Counted from the stretch's first letter, positions 18,898-29,610 are shown. The stretch: 64,000 bases of DNA from Tritrichomonas musculus (GCA_039105265.1 JAPFFF010000002.1:2046001-2110000), one strand, 5' to 3'. Program-made: numbers and translations. The notes: a model not told the origin generated them from the letters alone.

Positions 18898-19936
18898 CTC
18901 TATTCACATATTGTGTCCTATGAACGTTTGTTATCTTCCATTTACCTGTCTGTTCGAGTCTATCTGTTAATTCAGCAAAGGTTAATTTTTGTCCAAACTC
19001 TTTGGCATATCTCTGCTGAACATCCTTTAACAATAATCTATCAATACTTGGATAATTGTTCTGCATAAACTTGGCTAAATCGTAATCAGACTCATCAAAC
19101 TGCCTATCGATTTCTTCCTGTTCAGCTCTCATACGTTGAACTTCACGCAAAGTATATTCATATAATCTCTGTTTGGCCTCACACTTACTGCAACGTTTAT
19201 TGGAACTTGAATTGATATTAAATATTTTAGTATTAATCCTCGTAATACAGCATCTAAGCTTCAATAAGGTATTGTAATCAATATGAAATTCATTAACCTT
19301 ACTTCTTAAGCTCTCATGATTATTATTGTTTTCCATATCATACCAGTAATAACAGAATACATCATATATACAGTTAGCGTATCTTTCAATAAACTCTTTA
19401 TATTTCTCAAAGTCTTCACTCTCCAAAAGTTCACTTGTACTCATCACTACTTTATCACACTTCTCATTCATAGCATTGTGGTCACAATAATAACCAACAA
19501 ACTGTACATTCATTTTACGTAGAAACTTCTTAAGTTCTGCACTATCTGTCTTTAATACTTCTATTTCATTAAATATTGGTTCAAATGGTTTTGTCTGTGA
19601 TATTGGCATTATCTTTGGAAGACTTGAAATCATAGTGAAAACGTCTTTGATATATTTATTGTTGTGCTCAAACTTAACATCATAGGCATCAGGATTATAG
19701 TTATTGGTTAGCAAATCCCTCATAATCATTCTCTTTGTGTTTAATTCCTTCTCACAACTAACTTCCACAAGAGGCTTAATAGGGTTTCCATGAATATCAT
19801 AATACTTATCAACTTTCCCATTTACATCAGATATTGGTTTAGGTATTAGGTCAACAAGATATTCATTAACATTGAAGTCTCTCGCGTTCTCCGAGTGTCG
19901 AACGAGGCAATCTTGTGTATTTGTTTGCGCTATCAT
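18893..19936 (-). CDS. Unknown Maverick protein, ~347 aa, winged-helix-like C-terminus
   Basis: The start is taken as ATG at 19936 (MIAQTNTQDCLVRH). The upstream in-frame extension only translates the flanking inverted repeat and is hydrophobic. The middle is helical. A CSKC pair (around residue 260) followed by a long charged helix suggests a zinc-stabilised coil. The last ~65 residues (NYPSIDRLLLKDVQQRYAKEFGQKLTFAELTDRL) look like a winged-helix or helix-turn-helix DNA-binding domain. The whole gene is enclosed by an inverted repeat (18735-18803 versus 19979-20055). Function not recognised. Confidence 0.6.
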   Translation of the reverse strand: MIAQTNTQDCLVRHSENARDFNVNEYLVDLIPKPISDVNGKVDKYYDIHGNPIKPLVEVSCEKELNTKRMIMRDLLTNNYNPDAYDVKFEHNNKYIKDVFTMISSLPKIMPISQTKPFEPIFNEIEVLKTDSAELKKFLRKMNVQFVGYYCDHNAMNEKCDKVVMSTSELLESEDFEKYKEFIERYANCIYDVFCYYWYDMENNNNHESLRSKVNEFHIDYNTLLKLRCCITRINTKIFNINSSSNKRCSKCEAKQRLYEYTLREVQRMRAEQEEIDRQFDESDYDLAKFMQNNYPSIDRLLLKDVQQRYAKEFGQKLTFAELTDRLEQTGKWKITNVHRTQYVNRV

Positions 19937-19978
19937 TAGGTTTATGTAAATGGAAGATAAAAAATTAACTAAAAAAAT

Positions 19979-20055
19979 AAAGGTGACAAAAATGTGGTGA
20001 CAATTCACCCTTCACCTTTTGATCATGAAAACCAAAAATAAGATGAAGATTTTTA
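19979..20055. repeat. Inverted third copy of the hairpin repeat with flank
   Basis: AAGGTGACAAAAATGTGGTG... followed by TTTTGATCATGAAAACC and AAAAATAAGATGAAGAT is the reverse complement of copy A with its left flank (18735-18803), and partly of copy B. Copies A and C therefore bracket the gene 18893-19936 as ~70-bp imperfect inverted repeats. Copy C lies between the 5' end of that gene and the 3' end of the polymerase. Confidence 0.7.
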
Positions 20056-23000
20056 GAATTTGATTCTTCGTTCAAACACAGGAAGATTTACTTGTTGATA
20101 AGAGGAAGATTTTCTAAAACAGTTAGCACCATCAAGGAGGTTAAATGTTATTTCCTCTCCATCATAAAGTTTCTCATATAACTGCTCAATTGTAATACCC
20201 ATTCTTTTTGCTTTGTTCAGGATAACTTGTTTTGGTATTCCTTTTAATCTAATGTGATAGCCTTCATTACCTTTTTCATCAACTAGGATATCTAAGTAAC
20301 TTTTCTTTCCTAATGCTATTAATTTCCTTGAATGAACACTACCGACAGCACCATTAAACGAATCAAAGTCACAATGAAACTGTGTCATCTTCTTACCAAT
20401 CAACTCCTTCCCATATTTTTTCTTGAACACCTCAGCTATCCTTGGTACATCTATTTCTCTAACGTGTACGCTATCTGTATCAGTATAGTAGATGTCTATT
20501 CCATTTTGCTCTGCAGTACTCATTACCCTATTCATTAAATGTTTGCTCCATGACAAGACACTAGCACCAAAATGAGGTAAATTAAAATGACTGTTTATTG
20601 GTTTAACCTTCTTAACATATACATTATCAATTGACTTGTTCTCTATCACCTCTGTTATGTAATTATAGTTCTTCCATATGTACTTTATTGCCTTATCTTT
20701 TGGTATGCATTTAGTTTCAGTTGTTGTTGCCTTTAGGATAGATTTTCCGTAAATGGAATTAAGAAGTAGTTTAATGGTTTGTTGCAATGGATTGTTAGCA
20801 TCTTGGTATCTCCTTCTTAGATTGAACAATTTCTCTATAAATACATTAATCTTGTTGTTGAATCCTTTGTCAAAGTAATATCCTCTAATAAACTCATAAT
20901 CGAAATCATAAAACTCCATCAAGTCCATAAAAGCTCTCTTGTCTATGTAATAATTGTTGATGGGGTTGTTGTTAAATATTTTTGACCCTTGATCATTCCT
21001 ACTAAATATTTGTCCAAATTTATATGGTTTATCAGCCTTGCACTTGATCTTCTTGATATTGATTTCAATGAAGAACTGATCAAAATCTAATAATTCTTTC
21101 GTAAACATATCCGATGGGCCCGCACGATTAGTGCCTGAGGCCTCCAGGCGAATTACTTCAGGCACTCCTTTAGGTACACCAGACATAATACTCATTGCAC
21201 TAGGATATAAACTGACTGCATCAAAATCTTGTATCCTTTCCTCTATATATTGCTTTTCATTATTAGCTGTCATTGTTCTACCTCCACTAACGCATCTCTG
21301 AATGAAGTTTTGTGGTTTACCACTAAGTTGATAACACCCATCAAAGCAACCAAATTTATATGCATAATAGTAGCCAATAGAGCTAATGGATATAAAGTTA
21401 TGGACATCAAGCATCTTTGTCTTCGTCTGCTTAAATACTTCTACCAGATCTCTATTAAATTTCTCTACTCCCTTCATCAATACTATGCAATCCAGTTTGC
21501 AATAATAGATAGCATACTTCATAATATCAATAGCTCCTCCAACATATGCACCACAAGCTTTTGCATTATCTATTAATTGCTTCCAGTCTTGTTTTATCTG
21601 TGTCAATGGTTTCTTGTCTTGGTTCTCTAAGTAATACTGTAGTTGAAATTCAAGCGCAGAGACAGTTTTCCTATTTATGTTCCTTTCAGTATATATTTTA
21701 TATGCCATTACCTCTTTATGAACTGGTAACTGAAACATCTTACCAAATGAAGCTAATGCAGCAGGGATGATAGAGTAGCTATTGCGGAAAGTTAATCTCT
21801 TGTTAGGTTTATACTTTGTCATGACTATTTGCAGAATCGTTCCACTTCTCTCTGTTATTTGTACATCCCATCCAGGAGTATTTATAAAGAAACAAGCATC
21901 ATATTTAAGGTTATGGAAGTAAATGAGAGAATTGTTCTCCAATGACTTTAGTAATCTGTCAGCAATATTCTCCCCATCAAATATCATTTTATGAATTAAC
22001 TCTTTGGTCCTGTACACAGTAATATTTAGATAAGGCATATGGGGTGATACAGTGGTATTGGTTTCAAAATCAGAATAATAAATCCTACTCCACTCTCTCT
22101 CCTTTTTCGTCTCTGATGAATCTATTAGTTTACAGCACAATTCAGGATCATATTCAAGGTCCGTATAATCCGCTAAGTGAGAGTTGTATTCATTCGTTGC
22201 TAAGATATTCATTTCACAGGATCTTAATTTCTCTGAACTTTCCTTCTTTAAATAGCTTGCGAAATATTGCCATAGGTTTAACACCATTTAGGGGTTTATA
22301 TATCATGTAATGGTTCTTGTACAGTAATAAGTCAACAATTCGGTCAAACTCTTTGGCCCATGGTCTCTTTCTTGTATCTATTTTTATTTCTTGTTGGTTT
22401 ACTACATCTTTTCCCTCATTAATCCTTCTTACAACAAAATGGCATTTAAACTGCTTGGCTATATCGTATATCAAGTTATTGGGGATTAACCTAGTCTTGA
22501 CCATAAAGCGTAAATAATTAATTTCCTCATCAGTGAATACTCCAGACTGAATGCAAGCATATACCAAACAATTGTCTTTATAGTTCTTCTTATCAACTGT
22601 CTTGAATATTTGGTACTGTGATAAGTCTAAATCAGAAAGATTAATATAAGGGAAGAATCCACCTTCTGGATTATCGCGATAATCTTCGTCGACTTCAACT
22701 TCTTCTTCATACAACTTACCTTTATTATCTTCTTTATTAATAGTGAATGATGTTTGCTTGCCTCTCTTTCTATTTTTAATGAAGAGCAACTGGTATTTTG
22801 CAGGGATGAATACATTGCCAACCCAAGGATTATTGTCTGAACAGTCATCATTCAAGTCTATTGTCCCTGATATATGTCCTATTGTTGAATCTAATCTTCG
22901 TGCCTTGGAAAGTGTAAACCATTTGTATTCCTCACCGCCTAATGATTCGCTTTTTACTACTATATTCTTCTTGTTCTCTTTGTGTAATTGTCTTAATGTT

Positions 23001-23206
23001 TCAGTGAAAGCAAGTCTCTTATCTTCATCATCACCTATATCTATGTCAAATGATATTTCTTTATTAGCCTTGGTCATGAATTCTTTCAAATATTTCTTGA
23101 ACTTTCGTTTGTCTCTTACGTCTTTCACCCTTTGCTTATACTCTTTTCTTGCTTCCGTTCTTGCAGTCGAATAGAGGTCAACTGATATATCAAAGAGGTA
23201 TGTCAT
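20053..23206 (-). pseudogene. Protein-primed type B DNA polymerase with OTU-like N-terminus, frameshifted
   Basis: Two overlapping minus-strand ORFs (23206-22214 and 22287-20053) are one polymerase gene. The first carries a Lys-rich N-terminus and an OTU-like block with DNC (Asp211, Cys213) and a later NHY His (~308). The second has exonuclease motifs DFET (~73-76), FHNLKYD and YYCKLD, then polymerase motif A (DFDAVSLYPSAM, ~353), motif B (LLNSIYGKS) and motif C (YTDTDS, ~599). The frame changes within the overlap near 22215-22235. The M3 polymerase is continuous across the corresponding region, so this is a disruption (or a sequencing indel) and not a gene boundary. Everything else in M2 looks intact. 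Confidence 0.85.
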
Positions 23207-23261
23207 TTAAGTGTAAATAAGAAATAAAAAAATATCACGCTAAATATTTATTAACCCTAAA

Positions 23262-23585
23262 ATGGTAGAATACATATATTTGATTCGTGAAAGGGAATTT
23301 TCTTATTCTAATCAACCTGTATACAAAATTGGTAGAACAAATAAGATTGCAACAAGAATGGGACAATATCCAAAAGACAGCGAAGTATATATAATTGAAG
23401 CAGTAAGTGATTCAGTAAAAGTGGAAAAAGAATTAATAACAATATTTGAAGAAAATTATAAGAGAGCAACAACAAGAGATGGAACAGCATTTATAGGTAA
23501 TGAGTACTTTGTTGGGAATGTGAATGAAATGATATATATTATTAGGACTTATATCCAATATCATTGTCCCAGAGCTATCATTTAG
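23262..23585 (+). CDS. GIY-YIG-like (T5orf172/MUG113 type) nuclease, 107 aa
   Basis: A small single-domain protein. YIYLI (residues 4-8) and VYKIGRT (20-26) match the two motif strands of this GIY-YIG branch, followed by an Arg-containing helix (RMGQYPK), a conserved Glu helix (VEKELITIFEENY) and a final NEYFVGN. Length matches a minimal domain. It is divergent from the polymerase (55 bp between starts) and overlaps the 3' end of the penton-like gene by 8 bp. Its last ~12 codons are also present in M6 at 61845-61880, fused to a capsid gene. Confidence 0.7.
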   Translation: MVEYIYLIREREFSYSNQPVYKIGRTNKIATRMGQYPKDSEVYIIEAVSDSVKVEKELITIFEENYKRATTRDGTAFIGNEYFVGNVNEMIYIIRTYIQYHCPRAII

Positions 23586-24309
23586 TAAGGATGTCATATA
23601 TATCAGCCTCTTGGCTTGGTTTTATTTTTAAGGTAATGAAGAGAGGAGATTTTAATATTACTGGTTGAAACATGAAATCAACTAATCTCATTTCCAAATA
23701 TTTTAATGAATCCGTATTAACTTTTATTTTTATTGGCTTAGTCATGTCATAGTTAACTATCATTGCCTCTTGATCCATTATCATTGTGTCAATGTTTGCA
23801 AGGATACTTGGGGTATATTCTTGGTCTCCAATTGATGAATGAGTTGCTACCCCCTGTAATGAAACTAAATACAACTTATTGGCAAAATCAAGTATAGGTA
23901 GATCAGGTACATTTTTTTCTTCATTAGCTTTTACATCAAATTCTTTACAGTTGAACAAACCAGTAATCAATTTTGCTCTATGACTTCCTTCCTTGAATGT
24001 AATATTTTCAGTAGGTGTTAATGATATGGTTCTGTTATTGATATTCTTGAAGGTGATAGTAGTCTGACGAGAATTTAGAAATTTGACTAGATATCCAAAT
24101 GAATAGGTATACATCTCCTCAAAATCAATTCGTACCTCATCATTAGCTGTTTCAAATATTAAATAATCTTCCGCAGTTGTCATCAATATGTTGGCTTTGG
24201 TATTAATAGATGAAACATAGTACTTCACGTATGGACATTTCCATGGGATATCAATATTAAGTCTTACCGTATTGTAATTACCTGGTTGACTCTGAACACT
24301 ATACAACAT
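23578..24309 (-). CDS. Penton-like minor capsid protein, 243 aa
   Basis: Predicted single-jelly-roll vertex protein. It is beta-rich throughout and ends with the pattern LKYLEMRLVDFMFQP... SPLFITLKIKP, similar to the strands closing Maverick minor capsid proteins. The M6 copy (61121-61852) differs at only a handful of residues. The ATG at 24309 lies 18 bp from the ATG of the first giant fibre gene on the other strand. The assignment is by pattern and context, not by a search. A smaller tail-attachment role is possible. Confidence 0.6.
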   Translation of the reverse strand: MLYSVQSQPGNYNTVRLNIDIPWKCPYVKYYVSSINTKANILMTTAEDYLIFETANDEVRIDFEEMYTYSFGYLVKFLNSRQTTITFKNINNRTISLTPTENITFKEGSHRAKLITGLFNCKEFDVKANEEKNVPDLPILDFANKLYLVSLQGVATHSSIGDQEYTPSILANIDTMIMDQEAMIVNYDMTKPIKIKVNTDSLKYLEMRLVDFMFQPVILKSPLFITLKIKPSQEADIYDILTK

Positions 24310-24327
24310 AATTTAATTTCTGATAAA
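24310..24327. promoter_or_regulatory. 18-bp bidirectional start region
   Basis: Only 18 bases separate the ATG of the penton-like gene (minus) from that of the giant fibre gene (plus). Both 5' leaders and any initiator must lie here or inside the opposite gene. Read on the minus strand it contains TTTATCAGAAATTAAATT, with a TATCA initiator-like motif. M6 keeps the same spacing (61103-61120) with one base changed (TATCTG). Confidence 0.5.
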
Positions 24328-27300
24328 ATGTCTTTGGCACTGTATTCTGCAAAGAGCAAGGAAGCATATAAACTCAAATCAAATGATATAGAAATCACTA
24401 TTGATGAAGAAGATGGTAAACGACTAAACATCGAAAACACTATTGAACCTGATGAAATGGTGCAATTTAATTGTATCTACAACAAAGCTGAAATAGATGA
24501 AAAAATAGTTGGTGATTATTTCGAAAAAAATGGATTCGAAAACTTTGGTGCGCTTAATCTTATGGCAGGGAAAGGTATTTATACATGGAATACTGACGGT
24601 ACACTGACACCAAAAATACAATATTGTGCAAGCTTCAATAAGCTCTATGAAAGACTACGAGATAGTGCTACTAATTTACATACCTTTCTAGCTAAAATGA
24701 AGGAAGACGTAGATTCTGGTATTGCACCTGGTGCTACATTAAACTATTTTACAGGTGAGGTAAATGATAAAGAAATAATAACAGAATCATATGATGTTAG
24801 TACACACAAGAAACTAATAGAAGCACTTACACAGAATCATCAAGGTATGCTAAATGTAATGAACTTAATGATTAAAAATATAGATGATGTAAATAATGCA
24901 ATTGCACCTAGTATCGATTGGTCTAAACTATCTGATTTAAAAATAATTGTTGAACATGTAGATAAAACTACTCAAGCCTTAACTTATGAAACGGAGGACA
25001 AGAAACCAGAAAGTATGGACGCTATAATACAAGATATAAGTACAAGTAATGAAAATATATCTAAATGGATAGCAAATAATACTGTTAATTTTACTGAGGT
25101 AGAACCTGTTAAATATGTTGATGAAAAGGTTAATGAAACTACTAATGAAACTACCTATGATGTCAATGAGACTAACATAACTAACATGAAAGACTTTGTT
25201 AATAAAACAAATACAACAGCTGCTAATATTACTAAATGGATAGATGCATTAAATGATCAAACTATATCTTATGAGACTCTCTTGAACTTAACAGGTGGAA
25301 ATACTTCTATGTGCTTAATTAATAAAACAACTGGTGAACCTGAAATACATGAGATTAAAATAGAAATAGATGAAACACCACCACATACTCCTACACCTGA
25401 ACCTACTCCTGAACTTACGCCTACACCTACTCCAACTGAGCCACCAAAGGAGTTAGTTAACCAAGATGATATGGTTTATGAAATTCCCACTACTGATGAA
25501 TTAAAGAAACTCGAAGAAAATAAGATTCCAAAAATTATAGAACCAGAAGAACTCACAATCAATGAATCTAAGTATTGGTTATATAGTAAAAAGACAATAG
25601 GATGGATAAAAGACTTATTGTATAATATCATTTCAACTACCCTATATCTTGCTAAACAGCCTATTAAATTAACTTATCAAACAATTGCTTTTGCGACAAA
25701 AGAATTTATGAAGATTATATATAACTTATTTTATTTTATCTGGTATGGTATTGATAGTATTGTGGATATTGCATATGAAGCTGTTAAAGATAATGAAAAA
25801 GTGGGGGTAATCTTTTATATTGGAGGAGAAGATGCAGATGCTGACTTTAAGGATGTAGATTTGAATCAGGTCATTGATGAGATAAAAGAATTGACACCAA
25901 GACTTAATAACAAAATTGATGAATTAAAGAATGAAGGAATTCGAATGATTAAAATAGCATATAGCTCATTTACATTATTTTGGAGCAACTTATGGCACTT
26001 CATTGTTGATTTTATCATGAACTACCCAAATTTAGTTAATAATATTATACAGATAGGCGGAAATTGGATAGATGCTCAATTTTGGCAATATATAGGAGGT
26101 TATTCTGATTTAATTCTGTATGTTTATGTAATACTTGTATATGCAATCGCTGGGGGTTTAGGCGTTGGGGCATTTTGTTTATGTGTAATTCTAATAGCTG
26201 CCCTTTTCGAACCAATAGGAAGAGGTGCCCAATGGATTTTAAATAAGATTACACGACATCCTCCTGCTCCTCATGCTCGTACACTTGAAGTTGATGATAA
26301 TGACGTTGTTAATACTGATGATGAAAATAGCTTTGATATTGTTGACCCTGATGGAAATAAAATTGTAATTGAGATTGATGATGATATATTAGAAGTATTT
26401 CGAAATCAATATAACTCATTGGTCTCCAAATATCAAGCAATCTATGATGTTGTTCCCTCTACTCCATCAACTGACTCCAAGTATTTTACCTTGAAGGAAT
26501 CAGATCAATTATATTTATATAGACCATCTCAGGTATATGAAGAATTCAATTATTATTGTATGAGATGGGATATTGACCCTGATTATGACATACCATTAAA
26601 TTTAGTATTTAGGTTCAAGGACTATTTATTTAGGCACACTTGGGAATTAATATGGGATGGGAAAAATTGGACAGGAAATAACTGTCAAAATGTGTTTACA
26701 GCAAAAATATCATACATGAATAATAATAGCGGAGCTCCAGCAATAATAATCAAAAAGAACGAACTAATTGGGAGATGGATAAAAGGAACAATAAAAGAAG
26801 ATTTAACAGATGATGATAATTATGCTCACATACTAAAAGACTATCTTACAAATTGGAGAGTTGTTAAGAAAGATGGAACCATATTAAACGTAGGAACAAC
26901 TGCAGTTTTTGATCCTAGCAGTTCAGGTACTTTCACACAAGATGGAAATAAATATGAACAAGCTAGAATGTATGTTGATGCACCAAGCGGATTACAAGAA
27001 GAAGACGGATTATATGTTTATGCAGATTTAAATATTAATGGAAACATAACAGAATTAAAATGGGATTGTCATCCTGAACACTGTATTAATTCTGGAGTCA
27101 TGCACACTTATGGATCAAATCCTTGTCTAGAATCATTTAATTATCATCGAGAAAAAAGGTATTCCATTAAAATCATTGAAGGATTTAATCATAAGAACAT
27201 TCGAATATACATGGAAAAAGAATTATTTGAATTTGATGTAAAAGTTAATCCATTTAACATAATCTTACAAGAACAATTTTATGAAGTAGAACCAGATCCA

Positions 27301-29583
27301 AGAAACTGTTCAACTATATCAACAGATTTAAATATTTATTCATCAAAGATTATATGGGCTGATAATATCATGACGATGAGAAGAGACTTAAATGTTGTTG
27401 GTGGAATTACTGACATATTACAATATGATTATGCTTTGTTAAAACAGACAGTTGATAATCTAGCTGAGCAAATGAGAATTCAAGCCATGTATAATGAATA
27501 TACTGATAGCATTAAACAAGGTATATCAGTTGCAAATACGATTTTAAATATTCTAGCTTCAGTAGTATCGATTGCAGGGGTACTCTCAACATTAAATATG
27601 TCCAATAACTCAGTAAATATTAATACATATCAAACAACACCATTCCCAGCAGGCCCAGGAGGAAATGGTGGAGGAGGTGGAGGTGGAGGTGGAGGATATC
27701 CTGGTGATGGAGGTAGTGGCTTTCAAGGTAAGTTTTTGGTGAATGTTGATTTGAAGGCTGATAAGATGACTATGGAAAGATTTTTGCCAACTACAACAAC
27801 TGTTCAAATACCTGTGGCTGGAGCTATATCAACATTCTCAGCTACACAGGTTGTTCTATCTACAACACATGCATTAACTCAGTTAGGAAATGCTATTGCT
27901 ACACTTGGTTCGAATGTCTTACACTTCTTTAGGAATAGACCAGATACAAATGGAACTGAAACATTAAATATTAATTCATCCTCGATTACAATAACTGATA
28001 ATGATACTGATAATGCAACTAATACTATCACAACCACTGAACAATCATTAGTGAGAACTCATAGAGAAGTTCAGCCACAAGTTGTTACAGATGAAACAGA
28101 TGAGATTCGAACAGATATAACTGTACCACAGACTACAATGACAAATACGGCATCAACTACGATTGCACTTAGGAATCAAGTTCCTGTTATTGATATATCT
28201 GGAACTCAGTATACCTTAGAAGACATAGCAGATTTGACAAGAGAAGAACGAAATGCATTAGTTGCTAATCATCCTGATATCTTACATATCCAATATCATG
28301 GAAGAGAGTGGTTTAATGTGTATGATTTGTTTTATAATGACCAACTCATTATCCATAATAATGTATTTCAACGAAGGACTCTAATAAGACCAGCTGATAT
28401 TGAGATGACAGATAGAATACATAGAGCTACTGATAATAATTGGTCAATAGAATGGGAAGGAACAACATACACAGCGAGAGATATTGAACAATTATCGATG
28501 CAAGATAGATTAAATTTACCATTTGTTCAAAATGGAGATATTGGTTTAGAACCTTACTTGAATGACCAAACAATGGAAGCATGGATAAATATTATTGATC
28601 ATAGAGGAGAGACTATTGACTCAATTGTTGCTACTATTGATTATTCAGCTCCAACAACAGCAAATATTAGTGGAGGTCAAGTACGATTTGTTGGAATAAA
28701 TTCACAGATAGAAGTCAATGCAAATGGAGTTAGATATCAACATTATGATATGGTTGCCACAACAGATACCTGGACAGTACCAGGAACAACATCAGCAATA
28801 ACAGCAAGAATGATAGAACAAATGAGTGATGAACAAAGAGGAGAACTAATGGATAATATTTATTCTCATGGTAATCTTTTAGCATTTAATGACACATTAG
28901 ATGAAACAACTGGTGAAGAAATAACACAAGTACTATATAATGGAAATGTAGTTGCTACAATAGATAGAAGAAGACTACATGTAATTAATATTGTAAATGG
29001 AGTGATAGAAATGTACCAACAAGATGGTGTTATAAGTGCAACAACACAAGTTATTATGGGAGCAGTAGGTTATGTTGCTAGAAGGTTCTTACATGGTCAA
29101 TGGCAGTTTGTTAGACATCATCCTGGTGATGCAGCAGCTATAGCAGGAGTAGCAGCAGAAGCATATGTAGCAAATAGAATAGGATTATTTAATATTCCAA
29201 GTTGGTTCCGTCGTAATGATAACCCAGAAACATTAGCAGAGGAAGATGTATTAGAAAAGATTCTTGCATGGGCATATCATGAAGAAACAGATGATGAACC
29301 CGAACTTGAAATAACAATGAAGGATGCTGATAAGATGATGGTTTCATTTGATACATGTATTAATATTGCAAAGACATATCGCGATACTTTAAAGGGTACA
29401 ATAGCATTCATGTGCGAGAAAATAAAAGAACTAGAAAATAAGCATCCATTAGAGGATACAGATATGACTGCTTATATTACTAAAGCAGAAGTGAAGGAAA
29501 TGATAGACCAGAAGGATGCATATATTGATACTCTTGAGACAAGACTTGCTACATTAGAGAAGAAGTGCGCAAATATAGAGTAG
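24328..29583 (+). CDS. Giant fibre/spike-like protein 1, 1751 aa
   Basis: The start is the ATG at 24328 (MSLALYSAKS), which M6 shares. The upstream frame has only a TTG and overlaps the penton gene. In order: an N-terminal conserved domain; helical coils; a Pro/Thr repeat linker (~350-375); amphipathic helices (~420-480); one strong hydrophobic segment (~592-630, membrane-like); a beta domain (~730-1030, LIWDGKNWTGNNC); a coil; a hydrophobic stretch (~1066-1090); a poly-Gly linker (~1110-1131); and Thr-rich repeats with REERN/QDRLN-type motifs. A C-terminal coiled coil ends the protein. The ~730-1090 part is paralogous to the next gene. Probably a surface, host-facing virion protein; this is inference. 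Confidence 0.7.
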   Translation: MSLALYSAKSKEAYKLKSNDIEITIDEEDGKRLNIENTIEPDEMVQFNCIYNKAEIDEKIVGDYFEKNGFENFGALNLMAGKGIYTWNTDGTLTPKIQYCASFNKLYERLRDSATNLHTFLAKMKEDVDSGIAPGATLNYFTGEVNDKEIITESYDVSTHKKLIEALTQNHQGMLNVMNLMIKNIDDVNNAIAPSIDWSKLSDLKIIVEHVDKTTQALTYETEDKKPESMDAIIQDISTSNENISKWIANNTVNFTEVEPVKYVDEKVNETTNETTYDVNETNITNMKDFVNKTNTTAANITKWIDALNDQTISYETLLNLTGGNTSMCLINKTTGEPEIHEIKIEIDETPPHTPTPEPTPELTPTPTPTEPPKELVNQDDMVYEIPTTDELKKLEENKIPKIIEPEELTINESKYWLYSKKTIGWIKDLLYNIISTTLYLAKQPIKLTYQTIAFATKEFMKIIYNLFYFIWYGIDSIVDIAYEAVKDNEKVGVIFYIGGEDADADFKDVDLNQVIDEIKELTPRLNNKIDELKNEGIRMIKIAYSSFTLFWSNLWHFIVDFIMNYPNLVNNIIQIGGNWIDAQFWQYIGGYSDLILYVYVILVYAIAGGLGVGAFCLCVILIAALFEPIGRGAQWILNKITRHPPAPHARTLEVDDNDVVNTDDENSFDIVDPDGNKIVIEIDDDILEVFRNQYNSLVSKYQAIYDVVPSTPSTDSKYFTLKESDQLYLYRPSQVYEEFNYYCMRWDIDPDYDIPLNLVFRFKDYLFRHTWELIWDGKNWTGNNCQNVFTAKISYMNNNSGAPAIIIKKNELIGRWIKGTIKEDLTDDDNYAHILKDYLTNWRVVKKDGTILNVGTTAVFDPSSSGTFTQDGNKYEQARMYVDAPSGLQEEDGLYVYADLNINGNITELKWDCHPEHCINSGVMHTYGSNPCLESFNYHREKRYSIKIIEGFNHKNIRIYMEKELFEFDVKVNPFNIILQEQFYEVEPDPRNCSTISTDLNIYSSKIIWADNIMTMRRDLNVVGGITDILQYDYALLKQTVDNLAEQMRIQAMYNEYTDSIKQGISVANTILNILASVVSIAGVLSTLNMSNNSVNINTYQTTPFPAGPGGNGGGGGGGGGGYPGDGGSGFQGKFLVNVDLKADKMTMERFLPTTTTVQIPVAGAISTFSATQVVLSTTHALTQLGNAIATLGSNVLHFFRNRPDTNGTETLNINSSSITITDNDTDNATNTITTTEQSLVRTHREVQPQVVTDETDEIRTDITVPQTTMTNTASTTIALRNQVPVIDISGTQYTLEDIADLTREERNALVANHPDILHIQYHGREWFNVYDLFYNDQLIIHNNVFQRRTLIRPADIEMTDRIHRATDNNWSIEWEGTTYTARDIEQLSMQDRLNLPFVQNGDIGLEPYLNDQTMEAWINIIDHRGETIDSIVATIDYSAPTTANISGGQVRFVGINSQIEVNANGVRYQHYDMVATTDTWTVPGTTSAITARMIEQMSDEQRGELMDNIYSHGNLLAFNDTLDETTGEEITQVLYNGNVVATIDRRRLHVINIVNGVIEMYQQDGVISATTQVIMGAVGYVARRFLHGQWQFVRHHPGDAAAIAGVAAEAYVANRIGLFNIPSWFRRNDNPETLAEEDVLEKILAWAYHEETDDEPELEITMKDADKMMVSFDTCINIAKTYRDTLKGTIAFMCEKIKELENKHPLEDTDMTAYITKAEVKEMIDQKDAYIDTLETRLATLEKKCANIE

Positions 29584-29610
29584 AATAGAGAATTATTTTT
29601 TTGGACTTAA

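Noticed and set aside
18865-19068. ORFs beginning MNCHHIFVTF on both strands
   Set aside because: These residues are the translation of the GTGA/TCAC hairpin repeat; one is antisense to the 18893-19936 gene and the other is its upstream extension.
20053-23206. Programmed ribosomal frameshift to make the M2 polymerase
   Set aside because: No clear slippery heptamer with a downstream structure at ~22225, and the M3 homologue is continuous there but shifted at another site. Decay or an indel error is simpler.
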